Shown here piece after piece: positions 34,832 through 43,180 of a DNA stretch of 64,000 bases. The notes under the pieces are model-generated. The model saw nothing but the letters and a program-made list of their open reading frames with translations, had not been told where the DNA came from and made no database searches. The stretch covers positions 2,734,001-2,798,000 of the forward strand of contig NC_014041.1 in assembly GCF_000023465.1 (NCBI RefSeq), read 5' to 3'. Position 1 is the stretch's first letter. Each line of letters opens with the position of its first letter. Both the position numbers and the translations under genes were made by a program. This stretch comes from Zunongwangia profunda SM-A87. Its GTDB lineage: Bacteria > Bacteroidota > Bacteroidia > Flavobacteriales > Flavobacteriaceae.

Positions 34832-35851
34832 ATGAAAAAAATAATGATAGTGATAAGCTTATGCTTTATCGCAACCAGCCTTATGGCACAAACAGAAAAT
34901 GATAATATAAAATGGACGGCAGGCAGACCAGATGGGCATGCACCAATTGGAGTAATGGGGGATCACGTACATCATAAAGGAGAGTGGATGTTTTCTTACC
35001 GATTTATGACAATGGATATGGAAGGACTCAACAGGGGTAATGATGCTGTTTCACAACAAGCGGTTTTAGATAATTATATGGTTTCACCGGTAGCTATGAC
35101 AATGAACATGCATATGCTGGGAGCGATGTATGCCCCATCAGATCGGTTTACTTTAATGCTTATGGGTAATATTGTAGGGAATGATATGCAATTGGTAAAC
35201 CGAATGGGAAACCATTTTAAAACCAGTTCTTCGGGTTTTGGCGATATTAAACTCTCCGGAATGTTTAAAGTATTAGATATGAATCGGCAAAGTCTGCATT
35301 TTACCGCAGGGGTTAGTATTCCTACCGGGAGTATAGAACAAAAAGATGTGACGCCAATGAGTGCGCCTAAGGAAATGCCTTTGCCCTATCCTATGCAAAA
35401 CGGTAGCGGCACCTGGGATCCTAATTTGGGCGTTACTTACTTGCTACAGGGAAGTTTGCTGTCTTTTGGATCACAACTAAACGGGACCTTACGATTAGGG
35501 AAGAATGATAATGATTATCGCTTCGGAAATCAGTTGGTCTGGAATAACTGGGTGGCTACTAAAATAGCTCGTTTTTTAAGTCTTTCTGCACGGATTGAAG
35601 GAAAAGCAGTAGGGAAGATCGATGGTGCCTATGGCCAATTAAACCCGATGATGGTGACGACGGCGAATACCCAAAACCAGGGTGGGGAATATGTAAATGC
35701 TGCATTTGGGACTAATTTTTATATTCCCGATGGAACTTTTAAGAATATCAGATTAGGTATAGAATATCTATTCCCATTGTATCAGGATGTAAACGGAATT
35801 CAATTAAAAAATGATGGAAGCTGGACTTTCGGGCTTCAATATTCATTGTAA
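34832..35851 (+). CDS. Methionine-rich outer-membrane-type transporter-like protein
   Basis: The 339-residue protein has a signal peptide (about residues 1-19, ending LMAQ) and a body of alternating strands ending in FGLQYSL, an outer-membrane barrel C terminus. It matches the family described as transporter or MetA-pathway-of-phenol-degradation-like in Bacteroidota. The first 100 residues are strikingly rich in Met and His (GDHVHHKGEWMFSYRFMTMDM, SPVAMTMNMHMLGAM). Methionine clusters like these suggest Cu(I) binding; this is inference. It is preceded by the HCNGKC gene. Confidence 0.78.
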   Translation: MKKIMIVISLCFIATSLMAQTENDNIKWTAGRPDGHAPIGVMGDHVHHKGEWMFSYRFMTMDMEGLNRGNDAVSQQAVLDNYMVSPVAMTMNMHMLGAMYAPSDRFTLMLMGNIVGNDMQLVNRMGNHFKTSSSGFGDIKLSGMFKVLDMNRQSLHFTAGVSIPTGSIEQKDVTPMSAPKEMPLPYPMQNGSGTWDPNLGVTYLLQGSLLSFGSQLNGTLRLGKNDNDYRFGNQLVWNNWVATKIARFLSLSARIEGKAVGKIDGAYGQLNPMMVTTANTQNQGGEYVNAAFGTNFYIPDGTFKNIRLGIEYLFPLYQDVNGIQLKNDGSWTFGLQYSL

Positions 35852-35872
35852 TAAGATTACTAATCCTTTAAT

Positions 35873-35912
35873 AAAAGCCATGTTATTCTTATCAGAATAC
35901 GTGGCTTTTTAT
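35873..35912 (+). terminator. Terminator after the Met-rich barrel gene
   Basis: AAAAGCCA and the following bases to 35889 pair with 35894-35910 (AGAATACGTGGCTTTTT) with one mismatch and a 4-nt loop; a T-run ends it. Confidence 0.85.
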
Positions 35913-35957
35913 GTTTTAATTTTTAAAACTTTATGATTTCCCAATTTAATTTTCTAG

Positions 35958-35965
35958 TACATTTG
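35958..35965 (+). promoter_or_regulatory. -7 element of the amidoligase operon (TACATTTG)
   Basis: TACATTTG fits TAnnTTTG and ends 20 nt before the ATG of the RimK-like gene. It follows directly after a terminator, so the three-gene operon has its own promoter. Confidence 0.55.
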
Positions 35966-35985
35966 TGTGATATTTTATATTATAA

Positions 35986-37437
35986 ATGAACAAATTTTTA
36001 GTGGTGAATCAGCCTGAAAAATGGCCGGTTCAGCTTGAAAATATAAGTATTATCGCTGCGCAGGATTATTTAACCAACCCTTTGTATGCGAAAATAAAAA
36101 ATGCTCGTATTTTCAATTTATCCAAAAACTATAGTTACCAGTCCAAAGGATATTACGTTTCCTTGTTAGCAGAAGCTCGTGGACATTTGGCGATACCTAC
36201 CGTTAAAAACCTCGTAGATTTACGAGAACCCAAATTGGTTAAAGTAATTTCTGAAGAGTTTGATGATGTTATTCAGAAATCCCTGAAATCGATAAAATCA
36301 ACCGAGTTTGTGCTCAGTATTTACTTTGGACAAAATGTAGCCCAGAAGTACCGGGAACTGAGCTCCCTTTTTTTTAGGCATTTCCAGATTCCCTTTTTGC
36401 AGGTAAAGTTTAGTTTTAGCAATAAATGGACTATAAAAAGCATCAAAGCCTTATCTGAATCTGAAATTCCGAAGGATCATCTAGAGAGCATGCATATTTT
36501 TGCGAGTGATTATTTTTCTAAAAAAAGATATGACACCGTTAAGCCACAGTCTTATGATTATGATTTGGCTATCCTCGTACAAAAAGAAGATGTAGCACCG
36601 CCAAGTAACCTAAAAGCCTTAAAGAAATTCACCGAAGTTGCCGAAAAAATGAATTTTTATGTGGAAATTATTTCACCAAAAGATTTATCGCGATTATCGG
36701 CTTTCGACGCGCTTTTTATTCGCCAAAGTACAGAGGTGCATAACGAGGCCTATGCATTTGCAAGAAAAGCACAGCAGGAAGGGATCGCTATTATTGACTA
36801 TCCGGATGCGATCTTAAAATGTTGTAATAAGGTTTTTATGGCTGAAGCATTGCAAAATGCCGGTATTCCTACTCCAAAAACCATGATTATTCACAAAGAG
36901 AATAAGGATTTGGTCATAGATGAAATTGGATTACCGGTGGTTTTAAAATCTCCTGATTCTACCTTTAGTTTTGGGGTAAAAAAAGCGAAAACCCAGGAAG
37001 AATATAAGGAACTGGTCACCAAGATGCTAAAAGAATCAGAGTTGATAATTGCCCAGCAGTTTACCCCTTCAGATTATGATTGGCGTATTGGCGTTTTAGA
37101 TGGAAAAGCTTTTTATGCCTGTAGATACTACATGGCTAAAGGCCACTGGCAAATATATAACTGGAGTGCTAAAAAGAAAGACGATCAGGATGGGAATGCC
37201 GATGCAATGGCCTTAGAAAAAGTTCCGGAAAAAGTATTGGATTTAGCATTACGCTCGGCCAAATTAATGGGCGATGGACTTTACGGTATAGATGTTAAGC
37301 AAATTAACGGTGAAGCCCTGGTTATTGAAATAAATGACAACCCAAATATTGATTTTGGGGTTGAAGATGCTTTTTATGGAGAAGAGGTATATAAATCTAT
37401 TATTACAGCCCTAAAAAACAGGCTGGAAAAAAAGTAG
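35986..37437 (+). CDS. RimK-like ATP-grasp ligase with N-terminal RLAN-type domain
   Basis: The 483-residue protein has two parts. Residues of about 1-190 form an alpha/beta domain without a known activity, of the type found fused to RimK-like ATP-grasp enzymes (RLAN). Residues of about 195-483 are ATP-grasp: VKS-type LPVVLKSPDSTFSFGVKKA binds ATP, ELIIAQQFTPSDYDWRIGVLDG lies in the core, and VIEINDNPNIDFGVED carries the metal-binding Glu/Asn. ATP-grasp enzymes of this group join a carboxylate, often glutamate, to an amine through an acyl phosphate. It begins a tight operon with a GCS2-like ligase (1-nt gap) and an amidohydrolase, so its product is probably a small peptide or amide. Confidence 0.9.
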   Translation: MNKFLVVNQPEKWPVQLENISIIAAQDYLTNPLYAKIKNARIFNLSKNYSYQSKGYYVSLLAEARGHLAIPTVKNLVDLREPKLVKVISEEFDDVIQKSLKSIKSTEFVLSIYFGQNVAQKYRELSSLFFRHFQIPFLQVKFSFSNKWTIKSIKALSESEIPKDHLESMHIFASDYFSKKRYDTVKPQSYDYDLAILVQKEDVAPPSNLKALKKFTEVAEKMNFYVEIISPKDLSRLSAFDALFIRQSTEVHNEAYAFARKAQQEGIAIIDYPDAILKCCNKVFMAEALQNAGIPTPKTMIIHKENKDLVIDEIGLPVVLKSPDSTFSFGVKKAKTQEEYKELVTKMLKESELIIAQQFTPSDYDWRIGVLDGKAFYACRYYMAKGHWQIYNWSAKKKDDQDGNADAMALEKVPEKVLDLALRSAKLMGDGLYGIDVKQINGEALVIEINDNPNIDFGVEDAFYGEEVYKSIITALKNRLEKK

Positions 37438-37438
37438 C

Positions 37439-38656
37439 ATGAGTTATCATATTTTCGAAGTTTACGGGATAGAGTTAGAGTATATGCTGGTGAATAAAGA
37501 CCTGCAGGTAAATCCTGTTACTGACAAGCTTTTTATTGAAAAAACCGGGAAGATTACTTCAGATGTTGAAAATGGTAAGATCGAATGGAGCAATGAGCTG
37601 GTAGGACATGTAGTGGAATTAAAAACGGCTTGTCCCACTTCAGAAATTGAACATCTGGATGAGCTTTTTGCAGAAAACATCACTGAAATTAATAGCTTAT
37701 TAAAGCCGTTAGAATCTCAACTTTTGCCAACCGCGGCACACCCATTAATGGATCCACTTAAGGAGACAAAACTTTGGGAACACGATTATAACGAGATTTA
37801 TGAGCTTTATAATCAAATTTTTGATTGTAACGGGCATGGCTGGAGCAACGTACAGAGTATGCACATCAATTTGCCATTTGCCAATGATAACGAGTTTGAA
37901 AAGTTACATGCAGCCATAAGGATTTTATTACCTATTATCCCTGGCCTAAGTGCATCTTCACCAATTTTCGAAGGGCAGCTTACCGGATTTATGGATAGTC
38001 GTATGGAAATGTATAAAACCAATCAAAAAGAAGTTCCTCAAATTGCTGGAAAAGTCATCCCGGAATGCCTTTACACCAAGGAAGAATATCATCGTGGTAT
38101 TTTTGCGCCTATCAAAGAAGCGATAAAGCCTTATGATAAAAAAGGGATTCTGGAACATCATTTTTTAAATTCCAGGGGTGCTATTGCACGTTTTGATCGT
38201 GGCGCAATAGAAATACGGGTCATTGACTTACAGGAGTGTCCTAAAGCTGATATGGCAATTGCCATTTTGGTAATCGAAACTTTAAAATCGATAGTAAATG
38301 AGGAATTTATCCCTTTGGAGGAACAAAAACCCTGGAAGGAAGATGATTTACTTGATATTCTGAATATAGCTATTAAAGATGCGGAAGTGGGTAAAGTAAA
38401 AAACGAGGCCTATTTAGCTATTTTCGGCTTAAAAAAAGAAGCCGAAATTCAAGAAATCTGGCAGGTAATATTCCAGAAAATTAAAAATAATATTTCTGAA
38501 AAACATGCCCAAACAATTGAATTTTTATTGAAAGAAGGGTCATTAGCCACCAGGATTATAAAAGCTTTAAACAAAAATTATTCCGACGAAAAAATTAAAA
38601 GTGTTTATTTAAAAATAGCTGATTGTTTGTCTAAAAATCAATTATTTACGATTTGA
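37439..38656 (+). CDS. Glutamate-cysteine-ligase-like (GCS2) carboxylate-amine ligase
   Basis: The 405-residue protein shows the glutamine-synthetase-related GCS2 fold: YGIELEYMLVN and HVVELKTACP carry the metal-binding glutamates, and QSMHINLPF and FDRGAIEIRVIDLQECP are also typical. Such enzymes form gamma-glutamyl or similar amide bonds at the expense of ATP. No glutathione synthetase is nearby, and the true substrate is unknown. Its stop codon overlaps the TTG start of the next gene. Lying between the RimK-like ligase and the amidohydrolase, it probably makes the second bond in the same pathway. Confidence 0.87.
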   Translation: MSYHIFEVYGIELEYMLVNKDLQVNPVTDKLFIEKTGKITSDVENGKIEWSNELVGHVVELKTACPTSEIEHLDELFAENITEINSLLKPLESQLLPTAAHPLMDPLKETKLWEHDYNEIYELYNQIFDCNGHGWSNVQSMHINLPFANDNEFEKLHAAIRILLPIIPGLSASSPIFEGQLTGFMDSRMEMYKTNQKEVPQIAGKVIPECLYTKEEYHRGIFAPIKEAIKPYDKKGILEHHFLNSRGAIARFDRGAIEIRVIDLQECPKADMAIAILVIETLKSIVNEEFIPLEEQKPWKEDDLLDILNIAIKDAEVGKVKNEAYLAIFGLKKEAEIQEIWQVIFQKIKNNISEKHAQTIEFLLKEGSLATRIIKALNKNYSDEKIKSVYLKIADCLSKNQLFTI

Positions 38657-39360
38657 AATTAGTTTTAAGTTGTGAGCATGCTGGGAATGCATTGCCACAA
38701 CAATTTAAATTTATAAAAGATGCAAAAGATCCGGTTTGGAAAACGCATCGTGCTTATGATCCCGGGGCTTTTAAATTGTTTCAGGAATTATCAAAAATAG
38801 CGGATTTTAGTTTTGATTATAAATTTAGCCGATTGTTAATTGAACCCAATCGTTCTTTACATCATCGTAATTTATTTTCAGAATATTCTAAATCGCTGAC
38901 TGCGGAGCAAAAAAAAATATTGATTGACTCCTTTTACCTGAAGTACAGGAATGAGGTAGAGCATTGTATTGCTGCCTGTAGGGAAGCAGGAGAAGAAGTG
39001 GTACATATTTCTGTGCATAGCTTTACGCCGGTTTTAGACGCTGTGGAACGCCAAACGGATATCGGACTTTTATACGATCCTACAAGGGAAGGGGAAAAAA
39101 ACTTTTCCAGGCATTTAAAGCACGAACTTATAAAAGAATTAGATGTGAGGGTTAGGTCTAATTATCCTTATTTTGGAACGGCAGATGGTTTTACCACCTA
39201 TCTTAGAACCAAGTTTACCACTAATTATATTGGGATTGAACTGGAAGTAAATCAAAAATTCGCCAAAAACAACCGTTTTTCTAACGATTTTATGCAGCAT
39301 ATTAAGCAAGGCCTTTTTAAGACCATGCAGCGTCATTACATAAATATGCCCAGTATATAG
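38653..39360 (+). CDS. N-formylglutamate-amidohydrolase-like zinc hydrolase
   Basis: The 235-residue protein belongs to the N-formylglutamate amidohydrolase family: SCEHAGNALP near the N terminus, RLLIEPNRS, VHISVHSFTPVLD and IGLLYDPTREGE. In histidine degradation this family (HutG) releases formate from N-formylglutamate, but here it is the third gene of an amidoligase operon and starts with TTG inside the previous stop (TTGA overlap). A role as the hydrolase or trimming step for the peptide product is more likely. No signal peptide is present. Confidence 0.87.
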   Translation: MKLVLSCEHAGNALPQQFKFIKDAKDPVWKTHRAYDPGAFKLFQELSKIADFSFDYKFSRLLIEPNRSLHHRNLFSEYSKSLTAEQKKILIDSFYLKYRNEVEHCIAACREAGEEVVHISVHSFTPVLDAVERQTDIGLLYDPTREGEKNFSRHLKHELIKELDVRVRSNYPYFGTADGFTTYLRTKFTTNYIGIELEVNQKFAKNNRFSNDFMQHIKQGLFKTMQRHYINMPSI

Positions 39361-39435
39361 TAAATTTTAATTTTTTATGGGTTCGTACTATTAACAGATC
39401 TCCTGAAATTTTATTTTTAACAAGCAACCAAAAAA

Positions 39436-39470
39436 GAAACGTCCTGCATATAAATGTACAGGACGTTTTC
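39436..39470 (+). terminator. Terminator between the amidoligase operon and the OsmC gene, usable in both directions
   Basis: GAAACGTCCTG (39436-39446) pairs with CAGGACGTTTTC (39459-39470) over a 12-nt loop. A-rich sequence precedes and T-rich sequence follows, so it can end transcripts from both sides. Confidence 0.8.
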
Positions 39471-39503
39471 AATTTAAGTTGCTATGTAAAATGTAAAGTA
39501 TTC

Positions 39504-39917
39504 TTACTTTACCAGCTTGGCATCTAAGGTAATTTCTGTATCCAATAATTTAGATAATGGGCAGTTTTCCTTTGCTTTTTTAGCGATTTCCAGGAATTTC
39601 TCTTCACTGATATTAGGAACTTTTCCTTCAAGAATTAGATGTGATTTAGAAACCACTCCATCTTTAAAGGTAATTTCACTTTTTGTATTTAGTGTTTCCG
39701 CAGGAAAATCTTCTTCCGCTAAAAAGGCAGATAACTGCATGGTAAAACACCCAGAATGAGCCGCACCAATTAATTCTTCAGGATTGGTACCTTTCCCATC
39801 TTCAAATCGGGTTTTATAAGAATACTGAGTCTCATTTAAAACACCACTTTCAGTAGAAAGTTTTCCGTGTCCTTCTTTTAGTGTTCCATTCCAAACTGCG
39901 CTTGCTTTTCTAATCAT
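39504..39917 (-). CDS. OsmC-family peroxidase
   Basis: The 137-residue protein is of the OsmC/Ohr fold. The first peroxidatic cysteine lies in GAAHSGCFTMQLSAFL (about residue 57), the second in KKAKENCPLSKLLD (about residue 120). OsmC proteins reduce organic hydroperoxides in the cytosol with a thiol donor. The start MIRKASAVWNG matches the family. Confidence 0.93.
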   Translation of the reverse strand: MIRKASAVWNGTLKEGHGKLSTESGVLNETQYSYKTRFEDGKGTNPEELIGAAHSGCFTMQLSAFLAEEDFPAETLNTKSEITFKDGVVSKSHLILEGKVPNISEEKFLEIAKKAKENCPLSKLLDTEITLDAKLVK

Positions 39918-40157
39918 AATTTATTTTTAGTTTTGGTTTGGAATAAAGATACTGTCTAAAAATAAGGTGCGAAAACATTTTATAAAAAGCTTAAGTCTAA
40001 AGGCTGTAGAATTAATAGTATTTTTGGAAATGTAGTAGCGCGCTTAAAAAATGGGAACATTCTTAAGTCCTGTAAATTACTGGGAAGCTCTAATTCGTTT
40101 TATTTTTGTCCGGCAGGTAAATTTAGAGGAACAGTATTTCAAAGATATTCAATAATT
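39918..40157 (+). other. Intergenic region upstream of the OsmC gene
   Basis: I find no gene or clear structure here; it presumably holds the OsmC promoter on the minus strand. The slyD-like terminator follows at 40158. Confidence 0.5.
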
Positions 40158-40194
40158 AAAAATCCCTTTTTGGAGACTCCAAAAAAGGATTTTT
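40158..40194 (-). terminator. Terminator of the FKBP gene
   Basis: AAAAATCC-TTTTTGGAG pairs with CTCCAAAAAAGGATTTTT over a very short loop. The T-runs on both ends mean it could also work on the plus strand. It lies past the FKBP stop codon. Confidence 0.8.
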
Positions 40195-40241
40195 AGTATT
40201 ACAATCATGGCTTTTTCAAAAGCAATGATTTTATGTGATCG

Positions 40242-40673
40242 TTACTTAATCTCTACCACTTCAAGATCAAATACCAAATCTTTACCAGCTAATGGGTGGT
40301 TACCATCTACCACGATAGATTGATCTTTAACTTCTTTCACTACCAGATTCATCTCACGACCATCTGGAGTTTTAGAAACCAATCCCATTCCAACCTTAGG
40401 CTCAAGATCTTCTGGAAGCTGACTTTTCTCCACTTCCTGTACAAGCTCTTCTCTAGGCTCACCGTAAGCTTCTTCTTTTGGTATATTTATGGTTTTTTTC
40501 TCGTTAACTTCCATATCTAAAAGTCCTTTTTCGAATCCAGGAATTAATTGTCCCTGTCCCATAGTAAATTCGATTGGCTCTCCGCGTTTCACAGAGCTAT
40601 CGAATACCTGGCCATCGGTTAATTTTCCTGTGTAATGAACTTTTACAGTGTCATTTTGCTTTACTTGACTCAT
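40242..40673 (-). CDS. FKBP-type peptidyl-prolyl isomerase, SlyD-like
   Basis: From the ATG at 40673 (MSQVKQNDTVKVHYTG) the protein has 143 residues; an extra ATG 15 nt earlier is unlikely. The FKBP core carries an inserted flap domain (about residues 65-125), as in SlyD: KTINIPKEEAYGEPREELVQ then NHPLAGKDLVFDLEVVEI. It lacks the His-rich metal tail of E. coli SlyD. It assists protein folding in the cytosol. Confidence 0.92.
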   Translation of the reverse strand: MSQVKQNDTVKVHYTGKLTDGQVFDSSVKRGEPIEFTMGQGQLIPGFEKGLLDMEVNEKKTINIPKEEAYGEPREELVQEVEKSQLPEDLEPKVGMGLVSKTPDGREMNLVVKEVKDQSIVVDGNHPLAGKDLVFDLEVVEIK

Positions 40674-41057
40674 AAATTTGTTTTTCAAAGATTAATTAAG
40701 GCCGATTTCTTGTTTTCAGCCAATTAAGTGTGCAAAGGTACAGCTCTCAAATGCACTCACAAGGATATAGGGATTTAATTCGGTTGCTTTCTATTTTTCT
40801 TAACATTAAAAAAGGAGTTTAACTGAAATTTTAGGTTTTTAGCGTTCAAAATCGCCTATTTCGTAAGTTTTTTATAGGCATGACATAAAGATTAAATCTT
40901 ATATAAAATCAGAAAGTTGGATTTTTAAAAATTAAAAGATATCTTTAGAAAATGTTAATATGCAAATTCAAAGCTTATCTTTTTATTATTAATGATGGCT
41001 TTTTAATCATATAATACGAATAATCAACTAAATCGATTTATCTTTTAAACCCTAACT
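40674..41057 (+). other. Intergenic region of about 380 bp
   Basis: It separates divergent FKBP and oxidoreductase genes. I see only AT-rich sequence; no RNA gene or clear TAnnTTTG element with a good -33 box stands out. Confidence 0.5.
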
Positions 41058-42530
41058 ATGGAAAAAAACAAGAAAATTTTAGGTTCCTCACGAAGAGATT
41101 TTATAAAAAGTACTGCGCTAGCCACGGCGGGTATCAGTATAATTCCGCGTCATGTGTTGGGCGGTCCCGGTTTTACTGCGCCAAGTGATAAACTGGTAGT
41201 CGCTGGAATAGGTGTTGGAGGAAAAGGACAAAGTGATATCTGGAGCTTTCATCAAACAGGAAAAGCCGATATCGCATTTTTATGCGACGTGGATGATCGT
41301 CGCGCTAAAACTTCGCGAGAACGTTTTCCTAAAGCAAAATATTATAAAGATTGGAGAGAACTGTTAGATAAAGAATCAAAGAATTTTGATGCGGTTTCGG
41401 TATCTACGCCAGATCATAATCACGCCATTCAAACCTTGGCAGCCATGCAGTTAGGGAAACATGTATACGTGCAAAAGCCATTAACGCATGATATTTACGA
41501 AGCAAGAGCGCTAACCAATGCCGCTAAAAAATATGATGTGGTTACCCAAATGGGAAATCAGGGGTCATCTGGTGACGGGGTGCGTAAAATGCGCGAGTGG
41601 TTTAATGCAGGATTAATAGGAAAAGCAAAAGAAGTCTATTGTTTTACAGATAGACCGGTTTGGCCACAGGGTATTCCATGGCCTGCAGAGAAAAAAGCGA
41701 GTGTTCCGGCCGAGTTAGATTGGGATCTTTGGTTAGGAACTGCTCCTTATAAAGAGTATGTTAATGGTCTTGTTCCTTTTAACTGGCGAGGCTGGTGGGA
41801 TTATGGTACTGGAGCGCTTGGCGATATGGGCTGTCACTTAATTGAAGCGCCTTATCGCGTACTGGATTTAAAATATCCTAAAAACGTAGAATGTAGCGTT
41901 GGTAGTGTTTATGTAGATGAATTTAAACGTGGTTATTTTCCTGAAAGTTGCCCGCCGTCCAGCCACGTGACCATGACATTTGATGGTAATGAAAATACAG
42001 ATGGTGATATTAAACTACACTGGATGGATGGTGGTATTCAACCTACCAGACCGGAAGAATTAGGCCCAAATGAAGTGTTTGGAGATGGTGGAAACGGAGT
42101 TTTAATCATTGGTACTAAAGGAAAAATGATGTGTGGTACGTATGGAGAGAACCCTCAATTATTGCCAACTTCCAGAACCAATGAGGTAAATGTACCAAAA
42201 CAGTTTGATCGTGTGCCCGGTGGTGCCAATGGGCATTATGGACAGTGGGTAGAAGCCGCGATAGCCGGACCCGGTAAAAAAGAACTTAGTTCACCTTTCG
42301 AAATAGCAGGACCTTTAACCGAAATTTTATTGATTGCTAACCTGGCCATAAGAGGTACAGATATTCGAAGAGAGAAAACAAATGCCAATGGAAATATAGA
42401 ATTTGAATATCCAGGACGTTATATTCAAATGATTTGGGATAGTGATAATATGCGCGTAGAAAATCTTGAAGAAGCAAATAAATTTGTGAAACGAGATTAT
42501 CGTGATGGCTGGAAGTTAGGAGAAGTTTAG
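41058..42530 (+). CDS. Gfo/Idh/MocA-family oxidoreductase with Tat-type signal
   Basis: The 490-residue protein starts with a twin-arginine signal (SSRRDFIKSTALATAGISII), so it is exported folded to the periplasm. The Rossmann nucleotide-binding domain follows (VVAGIGVGGKGQSD), with the family motif VYVQKPLTHD, in which the lysine acts in catalysis. The C-terminal domain has GWWDYGTGALGDMGCHLIEAPYR. Such enzymes oxidise or epimerise sugars with NAD(P) held tightly. The substrate is unknown; no sugar-operon partner is adjacent. Confidence 0.93.
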   Translation: MEKNKKILGSSRRDFIKSTALATAGISIIPRHVLGGPGFTAPSDKLVVAGIGVGGKGQSDIWSFHQTGKADIAFLCDVDDRRAKTSRERFPKAKYYKDWRELLDKESKNFDAVSVSTPDHNHAIQTLAAMQLGKHVYVQKPLTHDIYEARALTNAAKKYDVVTQMGNQGSSGDGVRKMREWFNAGLIGKAKEVYCFTDRPVWPQGIPWPAEKKASVPAELDWDLWLGTAPYKEYVNGLVPFNWRGWWDYGTGALGDMGCHLIEAPYRVLDLKYPKNVECSVGSVYVDEFKRGYFPESCPPSSHVTMTFDGNENTDGDIKLHWMDGGIQPTRPEELGPNEVFGDGGNGVLIIGTKGKMMCGTYGENPQLLPTSRTNEVNVPKQFDRVPGGANGHYGQWVEAAIAGPGKKELSSPFEIAGPLTEILLIANLAIRGTDIRREKTNANGNIEFEYPGRYIQMIWDSDNMRVENLEEANKFVKRDYRDGWKLGEV

Positions 42531-42603
42531 TGGAATGCCCATATCATCCTTTGGACTTGTTTTGAAAAAAAACTTTGTCTATATTAGCTTTTAGCAATAA
42601 TAC

Positions 42604-42698
42604 TACAGGCTGAAAAACTTTACAATGATCAGAAAATACTTTTTAGGAATACTTTCCTTTTGTTTATTTTTTGGTTGCTGTAGGTTTTTCAGCCTGTA
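42604..42698 (+). repeat. 15-nt perfect inverted repeat around the start of the 3D-domain gene
   Basis: TACAGGCTGAAAAAC at 42604-42618 is repeated in inverse orientation at 42684-42698, with 65 nt between. The second arm lies in the signal-peptide part of the following gene; the first lies upstream of its ATG. Confidence 0.6.
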
Positions 42699-43102
42699 AT
42701 TTTTCTGATACCAAGGTAGATGACCATCCTATTGAAGAAGATTGGGATACTTTAAAGGTTACGGTTTCTGCATTTAATTCGGTTGGATATCAAACCGCCG
42801 GTAACAATCCAAACCTGGCGGCGTGGGGAGATACCTTAAAACCAGGGATGAATGCAGTTGCGATATCACGGGATCTTATAGACTTAGGTCTTGATCATGA
42901 TGATGAAATTAGAATTCAGGGATTCGATTCGGTTTTTCTAATTAAAGATAAAATGCATTATCGCTGGAAAAAACGAGTAGATATTTATATGGGAAAGGAC
43001 ATTGCAAAGGCCAGAAACTTTGGGCGAAAAAAATTAGAAATTTACTATCGAAAAAAGGATACGACTTCAACCAATGCTGCTGCAGAAGTGACGTCAGAAT
43101 AA
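42625..43102 (+). CDS. 3D-domain lipoprotein, reading frame interrupted at a T6 run
   Basis: The body (from about 42671) encodes a 3D-domain protein: VTVSAFNSVGYQTAGNNPNLAAWGDTLKPGM, then AISRDLIDLG and IQGFDSVFLIKDKM. The 3D domain, named for three aspartates, shares the double-psi barrel of MltA and RlpA. The ATG at 42625 opens MIRKYFLGILSFCLF but meets a stop. Removing one T from TTTTTT at 42667-42672 would join it to LVAVGFSAC, a lipoprotein signal with lipobox FSAC. So the gene is a lipoprotein either frameshifted, phase-variable, or affected by a homopolymer sequencing error. A TTG at 42671 is the only start if the sequence is right. Confidence 0.7.
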
Positions 43103-43180
43103 ACTGGATTTTGAAAATATTTCAGTATTAAGTACTTTTCGGAACTTATGTAACGAAAAATTTCCCTTCAGCTGAAAATT

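Noticed and set aside
38653..39360. N-formylglutamate amidohydrolase as HutG of a histidine-degradation operon
   Set aside because: hutH is about 17 kb away and no hutU or hutI is nearby; tight overlap with two amidoligases explains the gene better.
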